The notes below the pieces were generated by a model, which was not told where the DNA came from, searched no databases, and saw nothing but the letters and a program-made list of their open reading frames with translations. This document shows, one piece after another, positions 7,871-16,129 of a stretch of 64,000 nt of DNA; position 1 is the stretch's first letter, and each line of letters starts with the position of its first letter. Source of the DNA: Ramlibacter sp. PS4R-6 (GTDB taxonomy: Bacteria > Pseudomonadota > Gammaproteobacteria > Burkholderiales > Burkholderiaceae_C); NCBI RefSeq assembly GCF_037572775.1, contig NZ_JBBHKA010000001.1, positions 3,038,001 to 3,102,000 on the forward strand. The letters run 5' to 3'. The position numbers and the translations under genes were made by a program.

Positions 7871-9303
7871 GCAAGCGCAACCGCATCTTCATCGCCGTCC
7901 TGCTGATCTACGCGGCGGGCACCGCCTTCCTCCTGTACCGCGTGCTGGCGGACCTGGACCCGCGCTACCGCGAGTCGGCCGAGGAGTCGCTGGTGGAAAC
8001 CTCGCAGCTCGTCGCCGCCCTCGTGGAGCAGGACGTGCGCGACGGCGCGATCGACGTCGCGCGGCTCGACCCGCTCTTTCGCAGCCTGTATGCGCGCAAG
8101 TTCGAGGCGAAGATCTTCAGCGTGACCAAGCGGCGCGTGGAGGTGCGGGTGGCGGTGACGGACGGCACGGGGCGCGTGCTGTACGACTCGCTGGGCCGCG
8201 CCACGGGCAGCGACTACTCGCGCTGGCGCGACGTCGCGCTGGCGCTGCGCGGCGAATACGGCGCACGCAGCACGCTGGACGTCGAGGGCGACCCGGCGAC
8301 GGCGGTGATGTACGTGAGCGCGCCCGTGCGCTGGCAGGAACGCATCGTCGGCGCGGTGTCGGTCGGCAAGCCCGTTCAGAGCTTCGGCCAGTTCGTCGAA
8401 GACGCGCGCCGCAAGACCATCTACGTGGGCGTCTTCTCCGCCATCGCCGTGCTGGTGCTGGCGTTCATCATGTCGGTGTGGCTGGTGCGGCCCTTCGGGC
8501 TGATCGCCGACTACGTGCGCTACGTGCGCGCCCAGCCGCGCATCAGCCTGCCGGGGATGGGGCGCCGCGCGCTCGGCGTGATCGGCGCCGCCTACGAGGA
8601 GATGCGCGACGCGCTGGCCGGGCGCAACTACGTCGCCGATTACGTGCAGACCCTGACGCACGAGGTCAAGAGCCCGCTCTCGGCCATCCGCGGCGCGGCG
8701 GAACTGCTGCAGGAGGCGGGCATGCCGCCCGGGGAGCGCCAGAAATTCCTCGCGAACATCATGCGCGAGGCCGGGCGCATCCAGGAGATGGTGGACCGCA
8801 TGATGGAGCTGACGGCCCTGGAGACGCGGCGGGCGCTGGAGCACGTGGCCACCGTGCCGCTCAACCCGCTGCTCGAGGAGGCCGTGGCCGCCGCCGGCGA
8901 TGCGGGCGCGCAGCGCGACGTGACGGTCCGCCTGGAAGCGGGGGACGAAGCCAGCGTCGAAGGCGACGCGTTCCTGGTGCGGCGCGCATTCAGCAACCTG
9001 CTCGACAACGCCATCGACTTCTCGCCCTCGGGCGGCGAAGTGACGGTCACGCTCGCGCGCCAGGGCCGCAAGGCCGTCGTGCAGGTGCGCGACCGCGGCC
9101 CCGGCATCCCCGAGTACGCGGTGGACAAGGTGTTCGAGAAGTTCTATTCGCTCGCCCGGCCGCACTCGCGCAAGAAGAGCACGGGCCTGGGGCTTTCCTT
9201 CGTGCGGGAGATCGCGTCGCTGCACCACGGCCGCATCGATCTGGCCAATGCCGAAGGCGGCGGCGCCGTCGCGACGCTCACCCTGCCGCTCGCGCCCGCC
9301 TGA
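7867..9303 (+). CDS. creC: two-component sensor histidine kinase CreC
   Basis: 478 residues from a GTG that overlaps the creB stop (GTGA). One helix at about 6-24, an extracytoplasmic sensor region of about 155 residues, and a second helix at about 185-206 are followed by a HAMP-like linker. The phosphorylated histidine is H265 in TLTHEVKSPL. The ATPase domain has the N box (NLLDNAIDFSP), G1 (DRGPGIPE), F box and G2 (STGLGLSFVREI). In E. coli, CreC answers to carbon source and fermentation; in other Gram-negatives, CreBC signals cell-wall damage. Here its neighbours favour the latter, which is an inference. Confidence 0.85.
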   Translation: MSKRNRIFIAVLLIYAAGTAFLLYRVLADLDPRYRESAEESLVETSQLVAALVEQDVRDGAIDVARLDPLFRSLYARKFEAKIFSVTKRRVEVRVAVTDGTGRVLYDSLGRATGSDYSRWRDVALALRGEYGARSTLDVEGDPATAVMYVSAPVRWQERIVGAVSVGKPVQSFGQFVEDARRKTIYVGVFSAIAVLVLAFIMSVWLVRPFGLIADYVRYVRAQPRISLPGMGRRALGVIGAAYEEMRDALAGRNYVADYVQTLTHEVKSPLSAIRGAAELLQEAGMPPGERQKFLANIMREAGRIQEMVDRMMELTALETRRALEHVATVPLNPLLEEAVAAAGDAGAQRDVTVRLEAGDEASVEGDAFLVRRAFSNLLDNAIDFSPSGGEVTVTLARQGRKAVVQVRDRGPGIPEYAVDKVFEKFYSLARPHSRKKSTGLGLSFVREIASLHHGRIDLANAEGGGAVATLTLPLAPA

Positions 9304-9306
9304 GAC

Positions 9307-9322
9307 TTCACACGGACTTCAC
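9307..9322 (+). promoter_or_regulatory. CreB-binding tag (direct repeat)
   Basis: TTCAC-ACGGAC-TTCAC matches the published CreB tag TTCAC-N6-TTCAC exactly. It begins four bases after the creC stop and lies 87 bases before the ATG of the VIT/vWA gene. It is strong sequence evidence that the VIT/vWA, exosortase, EpsI-like and GT51 genes are controlled by the adjacent CreBC pair. Confidence 0.85.
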
Positions 9323-9408
9323 GCAGCCTCCTCGCAGGCTTCCGACGCCGTTCTCGCCCCCGCTCGAAGCTTCCCCCCGTGCACTGTCGCACGCCGGGGG
9401 TAACTTCC

Positions 9409-11454
9409 ATGGACATCCGAATGAACTCGAAGGGCGGGCTGTGGCGCTGGCTCGCCTCCGCCACGCTGGGCTGCGCCGCCGCGGGACTCATCGCCGCCGG
9501 GCCCGCCCGTGCGCAGGAGCCTGAGCCGCGCCTGAAGACCGAGAGCCCCTACTTCTTCGTCAAGAGCGACGACCCCTCGGTCGACCAGCTGCCGCTGAAG
9601 GCGACACGCGTGGACGTGCGCATCAGCGGCGTCATCGCCGACGTCACCGTCACGCAGCAGTACCGCAACGAAGGCACGCGCGCGATCGAGGCGCGCTACG
9701 TCTTCCCGGGCTCCACGCGCGCCGCGGTGTACGGCATGAACGTGCGCCTGGCCGACCGCCTGGTCACCGCGCAGATCCGCGAGAAGCAGCAGGCGCGCGT
9801 GGAATACCAGAAGGCGAAGACCGAGGGCAAGACCGCCGCGCTGCTGGAGCAACACCGCCCCAACGTGTTCCAGATGAACGTCGCCAACATCATGCCCGGC
9901 GACGACGTGCGCGTGGAGCTGCGCTACACCGAGCTGCTGGTGCCGCAGTCGGGCACGTACGAGTTCGTGTTCCCGACGGTGGTCGGCCCGCGCTACAACA
10001 GCCCGCAATCCGCCGACGCGCAGGCGAAGTGGCTGTCGCAGCCCTACCTGCCCGCGGGGCAGGCCACGCCGTCCGCCTTCGACATCCACGTCGACATCGC
10101 CAGCCCCATCGGCATCAAGGAAGTGCGCTCGACGAGCCACACGGTGGAAGTCACGGAGAAGGACGACAGGCACGCCGGCATCGCGCTGGCCGCGGGCGGC
10201 GGCGCCGCCAACAACCGCGACTACATCCTGCAGTACCGGCTGGCCGGCGACCGCGTCGAGTCGGGCGTGATGCTCTACCGCGGCGACGGCGAGAACTTCT
10301 TCGTGGCGATGGTCGAGCCACCGCAGCACGTGGCGACGGCCGCGATCAACCCGCGCGAGTACATCTTCGTCGTCGACATCTCGGGTTCGATGCACGGCTT
10401 CCCGCTGGACACGGCCAAGGCCCTGCTGCGCGAGCTGATCGGCGGCCTGCGCCCCAGCGACACCTTCAACGTGCTGCTGTTCGAAGGCAGCAACCGCTTC
10501 CTGGCGCCCCGCTCCGTGCCCGCGACGCCCGCCAACATCGAGCGCGCGATCCGCACGATCAACGAACAGGGCGGCGGCGGCAGCACCGAGATCGTCCCCG
10601 CCTTCCGCCGCGTCTATGCGGAGCCCAAGGCCTCGCCCGACGTGGCCCGCACCATCGTCGTCGTCACCGACGGCTACGTGTCGGTCGAGCGCGAGGTCTT
10701 CCAGATGGTGCGCCAGCACCTGTCCGAAGCCAACGTGTTCGCCTTCGGCATCGGCGGCTCGGTCAACCGCCACCTGATGGAAGGCATCGCCCGCGCCGGC
10801 ATGGGCGAGCCCTTCATCGTCACGAAGCCCTCCGAAGCCCGCGCCCAGGCGCAGCGCTTCCGCCGCATGATCGAGGCGCCCGTGCTCACCAGCGTCAAGG
10901 CGCGCTTCGAGGGCCTGCAGGTCTACGACGTCGAGCCGCCGCAGCTGCCCGACGTGATGGGCGAGCGCCCGGTGATCGTCTTCGGCAAGTGGAAGGGCGA
11001 GCCGCAGGGACAGGTGGTGATCGAAGGCCGCGCCGCCGACGGCCCGTACCGCCAGTCGATCGCGGTGGAAGGCAATACGTCGCGGGACACCGCCGCCCTG
11101 CGCCACCTGTGGGCCCGCCACCGCATCCAGTCGCTGTCGGACCAGGAAGCGCAGGAAGGTGGCGACCGCCAGCGCGCCGAGATCACGCAACTGGGCCTGC
11201 GCTACGGCCTGCTCACGCAGTACACGAGCTTCCTCGCGGTCGACAAGGTCGTTCGCAACCCCGTTCCTTCCGACGCGGTGGGCGTGGACCAGCCCTCTCC
11301 CATGCCGCAGGGCGTGAGCAACCTCGCCGTCGGCGCCACCGTTCCCGGCACGCCGGAGCCGGCGACCTGGGGCGCGATCCTGGTCACCCTGTCCGTCCTC
11401 GCCATGCTGGCGCGCCGCCTGCGCCGCCAGCGCGCCGGGCGGTTCACCGCGTAA
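9409..11454 (+). CDS. VIT and vWA domain protein with PEP-CTERM sorting tail
   Basis: 681 residues. A signal peptide runs to about 36 (ARA-Q). A VIT (inter-alpha-trypsin) domain spans about 50-185, and a von Willebrand A domain about 315-495 with a complete MIDAS motif DISGS at 323-327. The C-terminus has PEP at 649-651 (TPEPATWG), one hydrophobic helix and a basic end (ARRLRRQRAGR), the tripartite exosortase sorting signal. The protein should be exported, cut at the membrane by the exosortase encoded next, and displayed or released. Start chosen at 9409 (GGGGG at 9396-9400); 9421 is possible. The same domain pair occurs in the single target of proteobacterial dedicated sortases. Confidence 0.88.
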   Translation: MDIRMNSKGGLWRWLASATLGCAAAGLIAAGPARAQEPEPRLKTESPYFFVKSDDPSVDQLPLKATRVDVRISGVIADVTVTQQYRNEGTRAIEARYVFPGSTRAAVYGMNVRLADRLVTAQIREKQQARVEYQKAKTEGKTAALLEQHRPNVFQMNVANIMPGDDVRVELRYTELLVPQSGTYEFVFPTVVGPRYNSPQSADAQAKWLSQPYLPAGQATPSAFDIHVDIASPIGIKEVRSTSHTVEVTEKDDRHAGIALAAGGGAANNRDYILQYRLAGDRVESGVMLYRGDGENFFVAMVEPPQHVATAAINPREYIFVVDISGSMHGFPLDTAKALLRELIGGLRPSDTFNVLLFEGSNRFLAPRSVPATPANIERAIRTINEQGGGGSTEIVPAFRRVYAEPKASPDVARTIVVVTDGYVSVEREVFQMVRQHLSEANVFAFGIGGSVNRHLMEGIARAGMGEPFIVTKPSEARAQAQRFRRMIEAPVLTSVKARFEGLQVYDVEPPQLPDVMGERPVIVFGKWKGEPQGQVVIEGRAADGPYRQSIAVEGNTSRDTAALRHLWARHRIQSLSDQEAQEGGDRQRAEITQLGLRYGLLTQYTSFLAVDKVVRNPVPSDAVGVDQPSPMPQGVSNLAVGATVPGTPEPATWGAILVTLSVLAMLARRLRRQRAGRFTA

Positions 11455-11464
11455 AGGAGCGACC

Positions 11465-12304
11465 ATGAACTCATCGCGCCTGTACACGCTGCCGCGCGTG
11501 CTCGAGTGGAGCATCCGCATCGACCGCGCGCCGGCCCTGCTCTGGATCGCCTGCATCACGCTGGCCTTGCTGCCCACCTGGGTCTGGATGGCGCGGCGGC
11601 TGGCCGACGGCTCGGACGACCCGCTCGGGCTTCTCGCCATCGCCGCGCTCGCGCTCGTGCTGTGGCGGCATCGCGGCCGGCTGCGGGTCGCGCCGCGGCT
11701 AGGCTGGCTCGCGCTGGCCACGGGTTGTGCGCTGCTCTCCGCGATGCTGGCCGGCGCGCTGCCGCCGCTGGCCACGTCGCTCGTCGCGCTGGCCGCACTC
11801 GGCTGCGTGCTCGCGGCCTTCCTTCCCGCACTGGTCGCCGCCGCGCCGGTGATCGGCCTGGCGCTGCTGTCGCTGCCGTGGATCGCGTCGCTGCAGTTCT
11901 ACGCGGGCTACCCGCTGCGCGCGCTGACGGCCGAAGCGAGCCGCTGGCTGCTCGCGCCCTTCTTCGCGATCGAACGCATGGGCACGGCGCTGCTGGTCGA
12001 CGGGCGGCTGGTCATGGTGGATGCGCCTTGTTCCGGCGTGCAGATGCTGTGGCTCGGCTACTTCACGGCCTGCATGACGGCGCTGTGGACCTTCCGCTCC
12101 AGCGGCTCGTTCCTGGCGCGCCTGCCGGCCGTGAGCGTGCTGGTGCTGGCGGGCAACGTCGTGCGCAACACGGTGCTGGTGAGCCTGGAGGCCACGGGTG
12201 GCGCTTCCGCCGCCGTGCACGACGCCATCGGCCTGGGCGTGCTCGCACTCGTGTGCGGCGCCATCGCCTGGGTCATGGCCGACGAAGGAGAGCGCCATGT
12301 TTGA
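11465..12304 (+). CDS. exosortase (dedicated; exosortase Q-like)
   Basis: 279 residues, eight or so membrane helices. The catalytic triad of exosortases is visible: C189 in DAPCSGVQM, R234 in NVVRNTVL and H252 in AVHDAIG. The enzyme is expected to recognise the PEP-CTERM tail of the protein encoded 10 bases upstream and cleave or transpeptidate it. AAAGGAG precedes the ATG. Placement in the subfamily XrtQ is a recollection, not a computed result. A genome with only one target next to one exosortase would be a dedicated system, unlike the extracellular polysaccharide-linked XrtA. Confidence 0.88.
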   Translation: MNSSRLYTLPRVLEWSIRIDRAPALLWIACITLALLPTWVWMARRLADGSDDPLGLLAIAALALVLWRHRGRLRVAPRLGWLALATGCALLSAMLAGALPPLATSLVALAALGCVLAAFLPALVAAAPVIGLALLSLPWIASLQFYAGYPLRALTAEASRWLLAPFFAIERMGTALLVDGRLVMVDAPCSGVQMLWLGYFTACMTALWTFRSSGSFLARLPAVSVLVLAGNVVRNTVLVSLEATGGASAAVHDAIGLGVLALVCGAIAWVMADEGERHV

Positions 12305-12839
12305 CAACACCTTCCTCGCGCGCGTGCTCTGGAAGTGCGCCTGCGCGGCGGCCGTGCCGCTGTGCCTCGCGATCGCCGCCGTCCAGGCGCTGGCGCCTGC
12401 GCGCGCGGTGGCCCGCCCGCAGCCCGCCGTCGAACTGCCGTCGCAATGGGATGGCAGGCGGCTGCGGCCGCTCGTCCTCACGGAGGTCGAGCAGCGTTTC
12501 GCGCGCCACTTCCCCGGCCGCATCGCGCGCATGACCGACGGTGAGAACATGCTGGTGCTGCGCACCGTCGTGCAGCCGACTCGCATGCTGCATCCCGCGG
12601 CGGATTGCTATCGCGGCGTCGGCTGGCGCATCGAGCATGTGCGGCTGCAGCTGGACGACGAGCAGCTGCTGTGGCGCTGCTTCGACGCGCGGCGCGGCGG
12701 CGACGGCCTCAGGGTGTGCGAACGCATCGTCGATGCGCGGGGCCAAGCCTTCACCGATGCGTCGTCGTGGTATTGGGCCGCGCTGCTCGGCCAATCGCAA
12801 GGGCCGTGGCAGGCCGTCACCGTCGCGGGGCCGCTGTGA
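12297..12839 (+). CDS. EpsI/DUF3485-like exosortase partner protein
   Basis: 180 residues with one N-terminal membrane anchor (about 8-32) and an extracytoplasmic domain. The motif HPAADCYRGVGW followed by SSWYWAALL resembles EpsI/DUF3485, the usual exosortase companion, which carries an H-x-x-x-x-C and GW pattern. Its ATG overlaps the exosortase gene by 8 bases with GAAGGAG upstream, so coupling is strong. Two further cysteines (WRCFDARR, RVCERIV) could form a disulfide. The EpsI role itself is unclear in the literature; it may assist processing. The family call is by motif only. Confidence 0.65.
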   Translation: MFDNTFLARVLWKCACAAAVPLCLAIAAVQALAPARAVARPQPAVELPSQWDGRRLRPLVLTEVEQRFARHFPGRIARMTDGENMLVLRTVVQPTRMLHPAADCYRGVGWRIEHVRLQLDDEQLLWRCFDARRGGDGLRVCERIVDARGQAFTDASSWYWAALLGQSQGPWQAVTVAGPL

Positions 12840-14089
12840 AAACCTTCCTCATCGTCGTATCCACGGTGGCCGTCACGCTGCTGCTGGCGGCGACCGGCGC
12901 ATTCTTCGCGCTGCGCGCCACGCTCGCGCCGCTGCCGGGCGAATGGAGCGTGCCGCTGGCCCTCGGGCCCCTCACGATCCAGGCCGGCGTGCCGTCCATG
13001 TTGCGCCTGGCCACCTCGGCCTGGGGTGGCCCGCTGCTGGCGGGACGCCGCTTCTCCACGCGCCACGGTTCGCTGCATTTCGGCTGGGCGCGCGAAGGCG
13101 TGCTGCACGTGCGCTGCGCGCCGTGCGAGCTGCAGTCGCCGGCACTGGGCGACGAGCCGCTGCGGCTGGCCGAAGTCGACGTGGCCGTGCACCGGCTCGG
13201 CGAGTCGCTCTGGGGCAGCGTGCAAGCCGGGCGCGTGCGCGGCGAGTGGCGCGGCACGATGTTGCGCGACCGCATCCGCGTGCGCCTGGAGGTGCCCGCG
13301 ACGCCCATCGCGGATGGCTACGCGCTGTTCGCCGCCGAGATTCCCGAGCTGCAGCGCGCGCGCATCGAAGGCGTGTTCACCCTGCGCGCGGAACTCGTCC
13401 TGCCCGACGGCGCATGGACCGTGCAGCCGCGCGTCGACGGCTTCGCGGTGGGCGGCCTGGGCACCGAGGCGCTGGCGGGCGCGCGCACCGCCTGCTCGCG
13501 CCGCGCGAGCCGCCTCACCCCCGAATCGTGGCTGTCGCGCGCCGTCATCGCGGCGGAGGACCAGCGTTTCTGGGACCACCCGGGCTACGACATCGTCGAG
13601 GTGGCCGAGTCGTTCACGCTGAACCAGGAGCGCCAGCGCATCGCGCGCGGCGCCAGCACGCTGTCGCAGCAGGCCGCGCGGCTGCTGGTCACAGGCGGCG
13701 AGCGCAAGCCCGTGCGCAAGCTGCGCGAACTCCTGTATGCGGTGGAGATGGAGCAGACGCTGGGCAAGGCGCGCATCCTGCACCTGTACCTGGACAACGC
13801 GCCCTGGGGCGAAGGCCAGTGCGGCGCCGAAGCGGCGTCGCTGCACTACTTCGGCGTGCGCGCCCACGAGCTGAAGATGACGCAGGCCGCGTGGCTGGCC
13901 GCGATGCTGCACAACCCCGACATGGAAGCGAAGCGCTGGGCCGACCGCGGCACCATCGACACGTCGCGTGCGCAGTGGGTGCTGCTCGGCATGCGCGGCG
14001 TGCCGCGGCCGCGGCGCCTCGAAATCGCGGAGGACATCCCGCTCATGGACTGGAAGCCCTGGTGGTCGCAGCCGGCGATGGCGAAGTGA
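12836..14089 (+). CDS. GT51 peptidoglycan glycosyltransferase (monofunctional, extended)
   Basis: 417 residues from a GTG that overlaps the previous stop (GTGA). One membrane anchor (5-28), then about 200 residues without a recognised domain, then a GT51 domain. The catalytic glutamates lie in AEDQRFWDHPG, with GASTLSQQAARLL, KLRELLYAVEMEQ and LYLDNAPWGEGQCGAEAASLHYFG following. No transpeptidase domain is present. The enzyme should polymerise lipid II into glycan strands outside the inner membrane. MtgA is about 240 residues, so the N-terminal half is extra. Being last in the CreB-tagged exosortase set, it ties the system to the cell wall. Confidence 0.85.
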   Translation: MKTFLIVVSTVAVTLLLAATGAFFALRATLAPLPGEWSVPLALGPLTIQAGVPSMLRLATSAWGGPLLAGRRFSTRHGSLHFGWAREGVLHVRCAPCELQSPALGDEPLRLAEVDVAVHRLGESLWGSVQAGRVRGEWRGTMLRDRIRVRLEVPATPIADGYALFAAEIPELQRARIEGVFTLRAELVLPDGAWTVQPRVDGFAVGGLGTEALAGARTACSRRASRLTPESWLSRAVIAAEDQRFWDHPGYDIVEVAESFTLNQERQRIARGASTLSQQAARLLVTGGERKPVRKLRELLYAVEMEQTLGKARILHLYLDNAPWGEGQCGAEAASLHYFGVRAHELKMTQAAWLAAMLHNPDMEAKRWADRGTIDTSRAQWVLLGMRGVPRPRRLEIAEDIPLMDWKPWWSQPAMAK

Positions 14090-14095
14090 CGGCGC

Positions 14096-14109
14096 TTGAC
14101 GCTCGTCAA
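14096..14109 (+). promoter_or_regulatory. FNR/Anr box upstream of second UspA gene
   Basis: TTGACGCTCGTCAA is a perfect inverted repeat with both half sites of FNR type (TTGAC/GTCAA). The element AGACTGTC starts 23 bases after it, exactly as at the ccoN box, and would be the -10. The UspA ATG lies 61 bases after the box. Confidence 0.8.
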
Positions 14110-14169
14110 GCGGCCCTCCCTTGCCGCGGCGCAGACTGTCCCCATCGCATCCCGACCCTGGAGCAGAAG

Positions 14170-14589
14170 ATGAAGATGATCCTCGCCGCCGACGGCAGCC
14201 CGTTCACGAAGAAGGCCCTGGCCTTCCTGGTCAACCAGGAAGGCTTGTGCGCCGGCTGCGAACTGCTGGTGATCAACGTGCAGCCGCCCGTGCCGCCCCG
14301 TGTGAAGACGCTCGCCGGGGCGGGCGTCGTGGCGGCCTGGCACCGCGACGAGGCCCACAAGGTGCTGGACCCGATCGCGCGCTTCCTCGACCGGCACGAG
14401 ATCGCCTACAAGACCCAGTGGGTCGTGGGCCACGCCAGCGACGAGATCGTCGCCGCCGCGCAGAAGGCCAAGGCTCAGATGATCGTGATGGGCACGCACG
14501 GCTACGGCGCCATCGGCCGCGCCTTCATGGGCAGCGTGGCCCAGAAGGTGGTCACGCAGTCGAAGGTGCCGGTGCTGCTGGTGAAGTGA
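14170..14589 (+). CDS. universal stress protein, UspA family (second copy)
   Basis: A 139-residue Usp protein: MKMILAADGSPFTKKA at the N-terminus, and the ATP-binding signature HGYGAIGRAFMGSVAQKV (G-x2-G-x9-G-S) near the end, closing with VPVLLVK. GGAG at 14158-14161 supports ATG 14170. It differs clearly from the copy at 2794, so the two are not a recent duplication. It is a single-gene unit under its own FNR-type promoter, between the GT51 gene and the convergent dnaB, whose stop codons touch. Confidence 0.92.
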   Translation: MKMILAADGSPFTKKALAFLVNQEGLCAGCELLVINVQPPVPPRVKTLAGAGVVAAWHRDEAHKVLDPIARFLDRHEIAYKTQWVVGHASDEIVAAAQKAKAQMIVMGTHGYGAIGRAFMGSVAQKVVTQSKVPVLLVK

Positions 14590-15996
14590 TCAGAAGTCGC
14601 CGGAGCCCGAGGCCAGGCTCTCGAACTTCGTGAGGTTCTTGATGAAGGCCATCTTCACGGTTCCCGTGGGCCCGTTGCGCTGCTTGCTGATGATCAGCTC
14701 CGAGACGCCGGCCTCCTTGGAGTCCTTGTTGTAGTAGTCGTCGCGGTAGATGAACATGATCACGTCGGCGTCCTGCTCGATGGCGCCCGACTCGCGCAGG
14801 TCGCTCATCATCGGGCGCTTGTCGGTGCGCGACTCCACCCCGCGCGACAGCTGCGAGAGCGCGATCACCGGGCAGCCGAGTTCCTTCGCGAGCATCTTCA
14901 GGCCGCGCGAGATTTCGCCGATGGCCGTGGCGCGGTTCTCGTCGCTCATGCCGGACGAGACGCTCATGAGCTGGATGTAGTCCACGACGATCAGCCCCAA
15001 CTTGCCGCCGCACTGGCGCGCCAGGCGCCGCGCGTTGGCGCGCAGCTCGCTCACGGTGAGGCCGGGCGTCTCGTCGATGTGCAGCGAGACGTTGCGCAGC
15101 TTCTCGATGGCCTCCGTCAGGCGCGGCCATTCGTCGTCGGCCAGCTTGCCGGTGCGCAGGTGCGTCTGGTCGATGCGGCCGATGGAGCCGACGATGCGGA
15201 TCGCGAGCTGGCTCGCGCCCATTTCCATCGAGAACACGGCAACCGGCAGGCCCTCGTGCAGCGCGACGTGCTCGGCGATGTTGATCGCCAGCGAGGTCTT
15301 CCCCATGCTGGGCCGCGCGGCCAGGATGACCAGGTCGCCCCCCTGCAGGCCGGACGTCATGCGGTCCAGGTCGTAGAAGCCGGTGGGCACGCCCGTGATG
15401 TCGTTCGGGTTGTCCGCCATCTCCTGCACGCGGTCCAGCAGCTGCACGACCAGCGTGTCCATGCCCTGGAAGCCCTGCTTCATCCGCGAGCCTTCCTCGC
15501 CGATGTTGAAGATCTTCTGCTCGGCTTCGTCGAGGATCTTGTCGACCGCCTTGCCCTGGGTGTTGAAGGCGGCGGTGGCGATCTCGTCGCTGGCGGCCAC
15601 CAGCTTGCGCAGGATGGAGCGCTCGCGCACGATCTCCGCGTAGCGGCGGATGTTGGACGCGCTCGGCACGTACTGCGCCAGCGAATTGAGGTACGCAAGG
15701 CCGCCGACCTCGTCGGCCTTGCCCTGCGCCTGGAGCTGCTCGTAGACGGTGATCACGTCCGCCGGCTTGGTCGCATTGACCAGCGCGCCGATGACGCCGA
15801 AGACCAGGCGGTGCTCGTAGCGGTAGAAATCGCCGTCGGTGAGCAGGTCGCCCACGCGGTCCCAGGCGCCGTTGTCCAGCAACAGGCCGCCGAGCACCGA
15901 CGATTCGGCCTCGATGGAATGCGGCGGGATGCGCAGCTGCGCGACCTGCCGGTCGCGCGGGGGGCTGTCGTCGACGGGAGTCAACACGGCGGACAT
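14590..15996 (-). CDS. dnaB: replicative DNA helicase
   Basis: 468 residues, full length for DnaB. The N-terminal collar domain (about 25-125, SIEAESSVLGGLLLDN) is followed by the RecA-like motor with Walker A ARPSMGKTSLA, motif LIVVDYIQLM, and the conserved end ALSQLSRGVESRTDKRPMMSDLRESGAIEQ read in pieces. It forms the hexameric ring that unwinds the fork. No intein interrupts the P-loop. A longer frame reaches 16131, but ATG 15996 with AAGGGTCCCC upstream starts at the usual MSAV-type N-terminus. It lies next to the rplI block, a common betaproteobacterial arrangement. Confidence 0.97.
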   Translation of the reverse strand: MSAVLTPVDDSPPRDRQVAQLRIPPHSIEAESSVLGGLLLDNGAWDRVGDLLTDGDFYRYEHRLVFGVIGALVNATKPADVITVYEQLQAQGKADEVGGLAYLNSLAQYVPSASNIRRYAEIVRERSILRKLVAASDEIATAAFNTQGKAVDKILDEAEQKIFNIGEEGSRMKQGFQGMDTLVVQLLDRVQEMADNPNDITGVPTGFYDLDRMTSGLQGGDLVILAARPSMGKTSLAINIAEHVALHEGLPVAVFSMEMGASQLAIRIVGSIGRIDQTHLRTGKLADDEWPRLTEAIEKLRNVSLHIDETPGLTVSELRANARRLARQCGGKLGLIVVDYIQLMSVSSGMSDENRATAIGEISRGLKMLAKELGCPVIALSQLSRGVESRTDKRPMMSDLRESGAIEQDADVIMFIYRDDYYNKDSKEAGVSELIISKQRNGPTGTVKMAFIKNLTKFESLASGSGDF

Positions 15997-16129
15997 GGGG
16001 GACCCTTCTTCAATCCGGTATCGTAGGCAGGCACTGTAGGGATGTCCAGTGATAACGCTGTGGAGTTCCCGTGAACAAGTTGCGCACGGGCTGTGGCCAA
16101 CGCGGGACAAGTCACTTAGAGTGCCTCGC

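Noticed and set aside
9319..11775. Long minus-strand open frame opposite the VIT/vWA gene
   Set aside because: Low-complexity shadow; the plus strand has signal peptide, VIT, vWA and PEP-CTERM in order.
14590..15996. An intein in dnaB
   Set aside because: The coding length (468 residues) and uninterrupted Walker A region show a normal DnaB.
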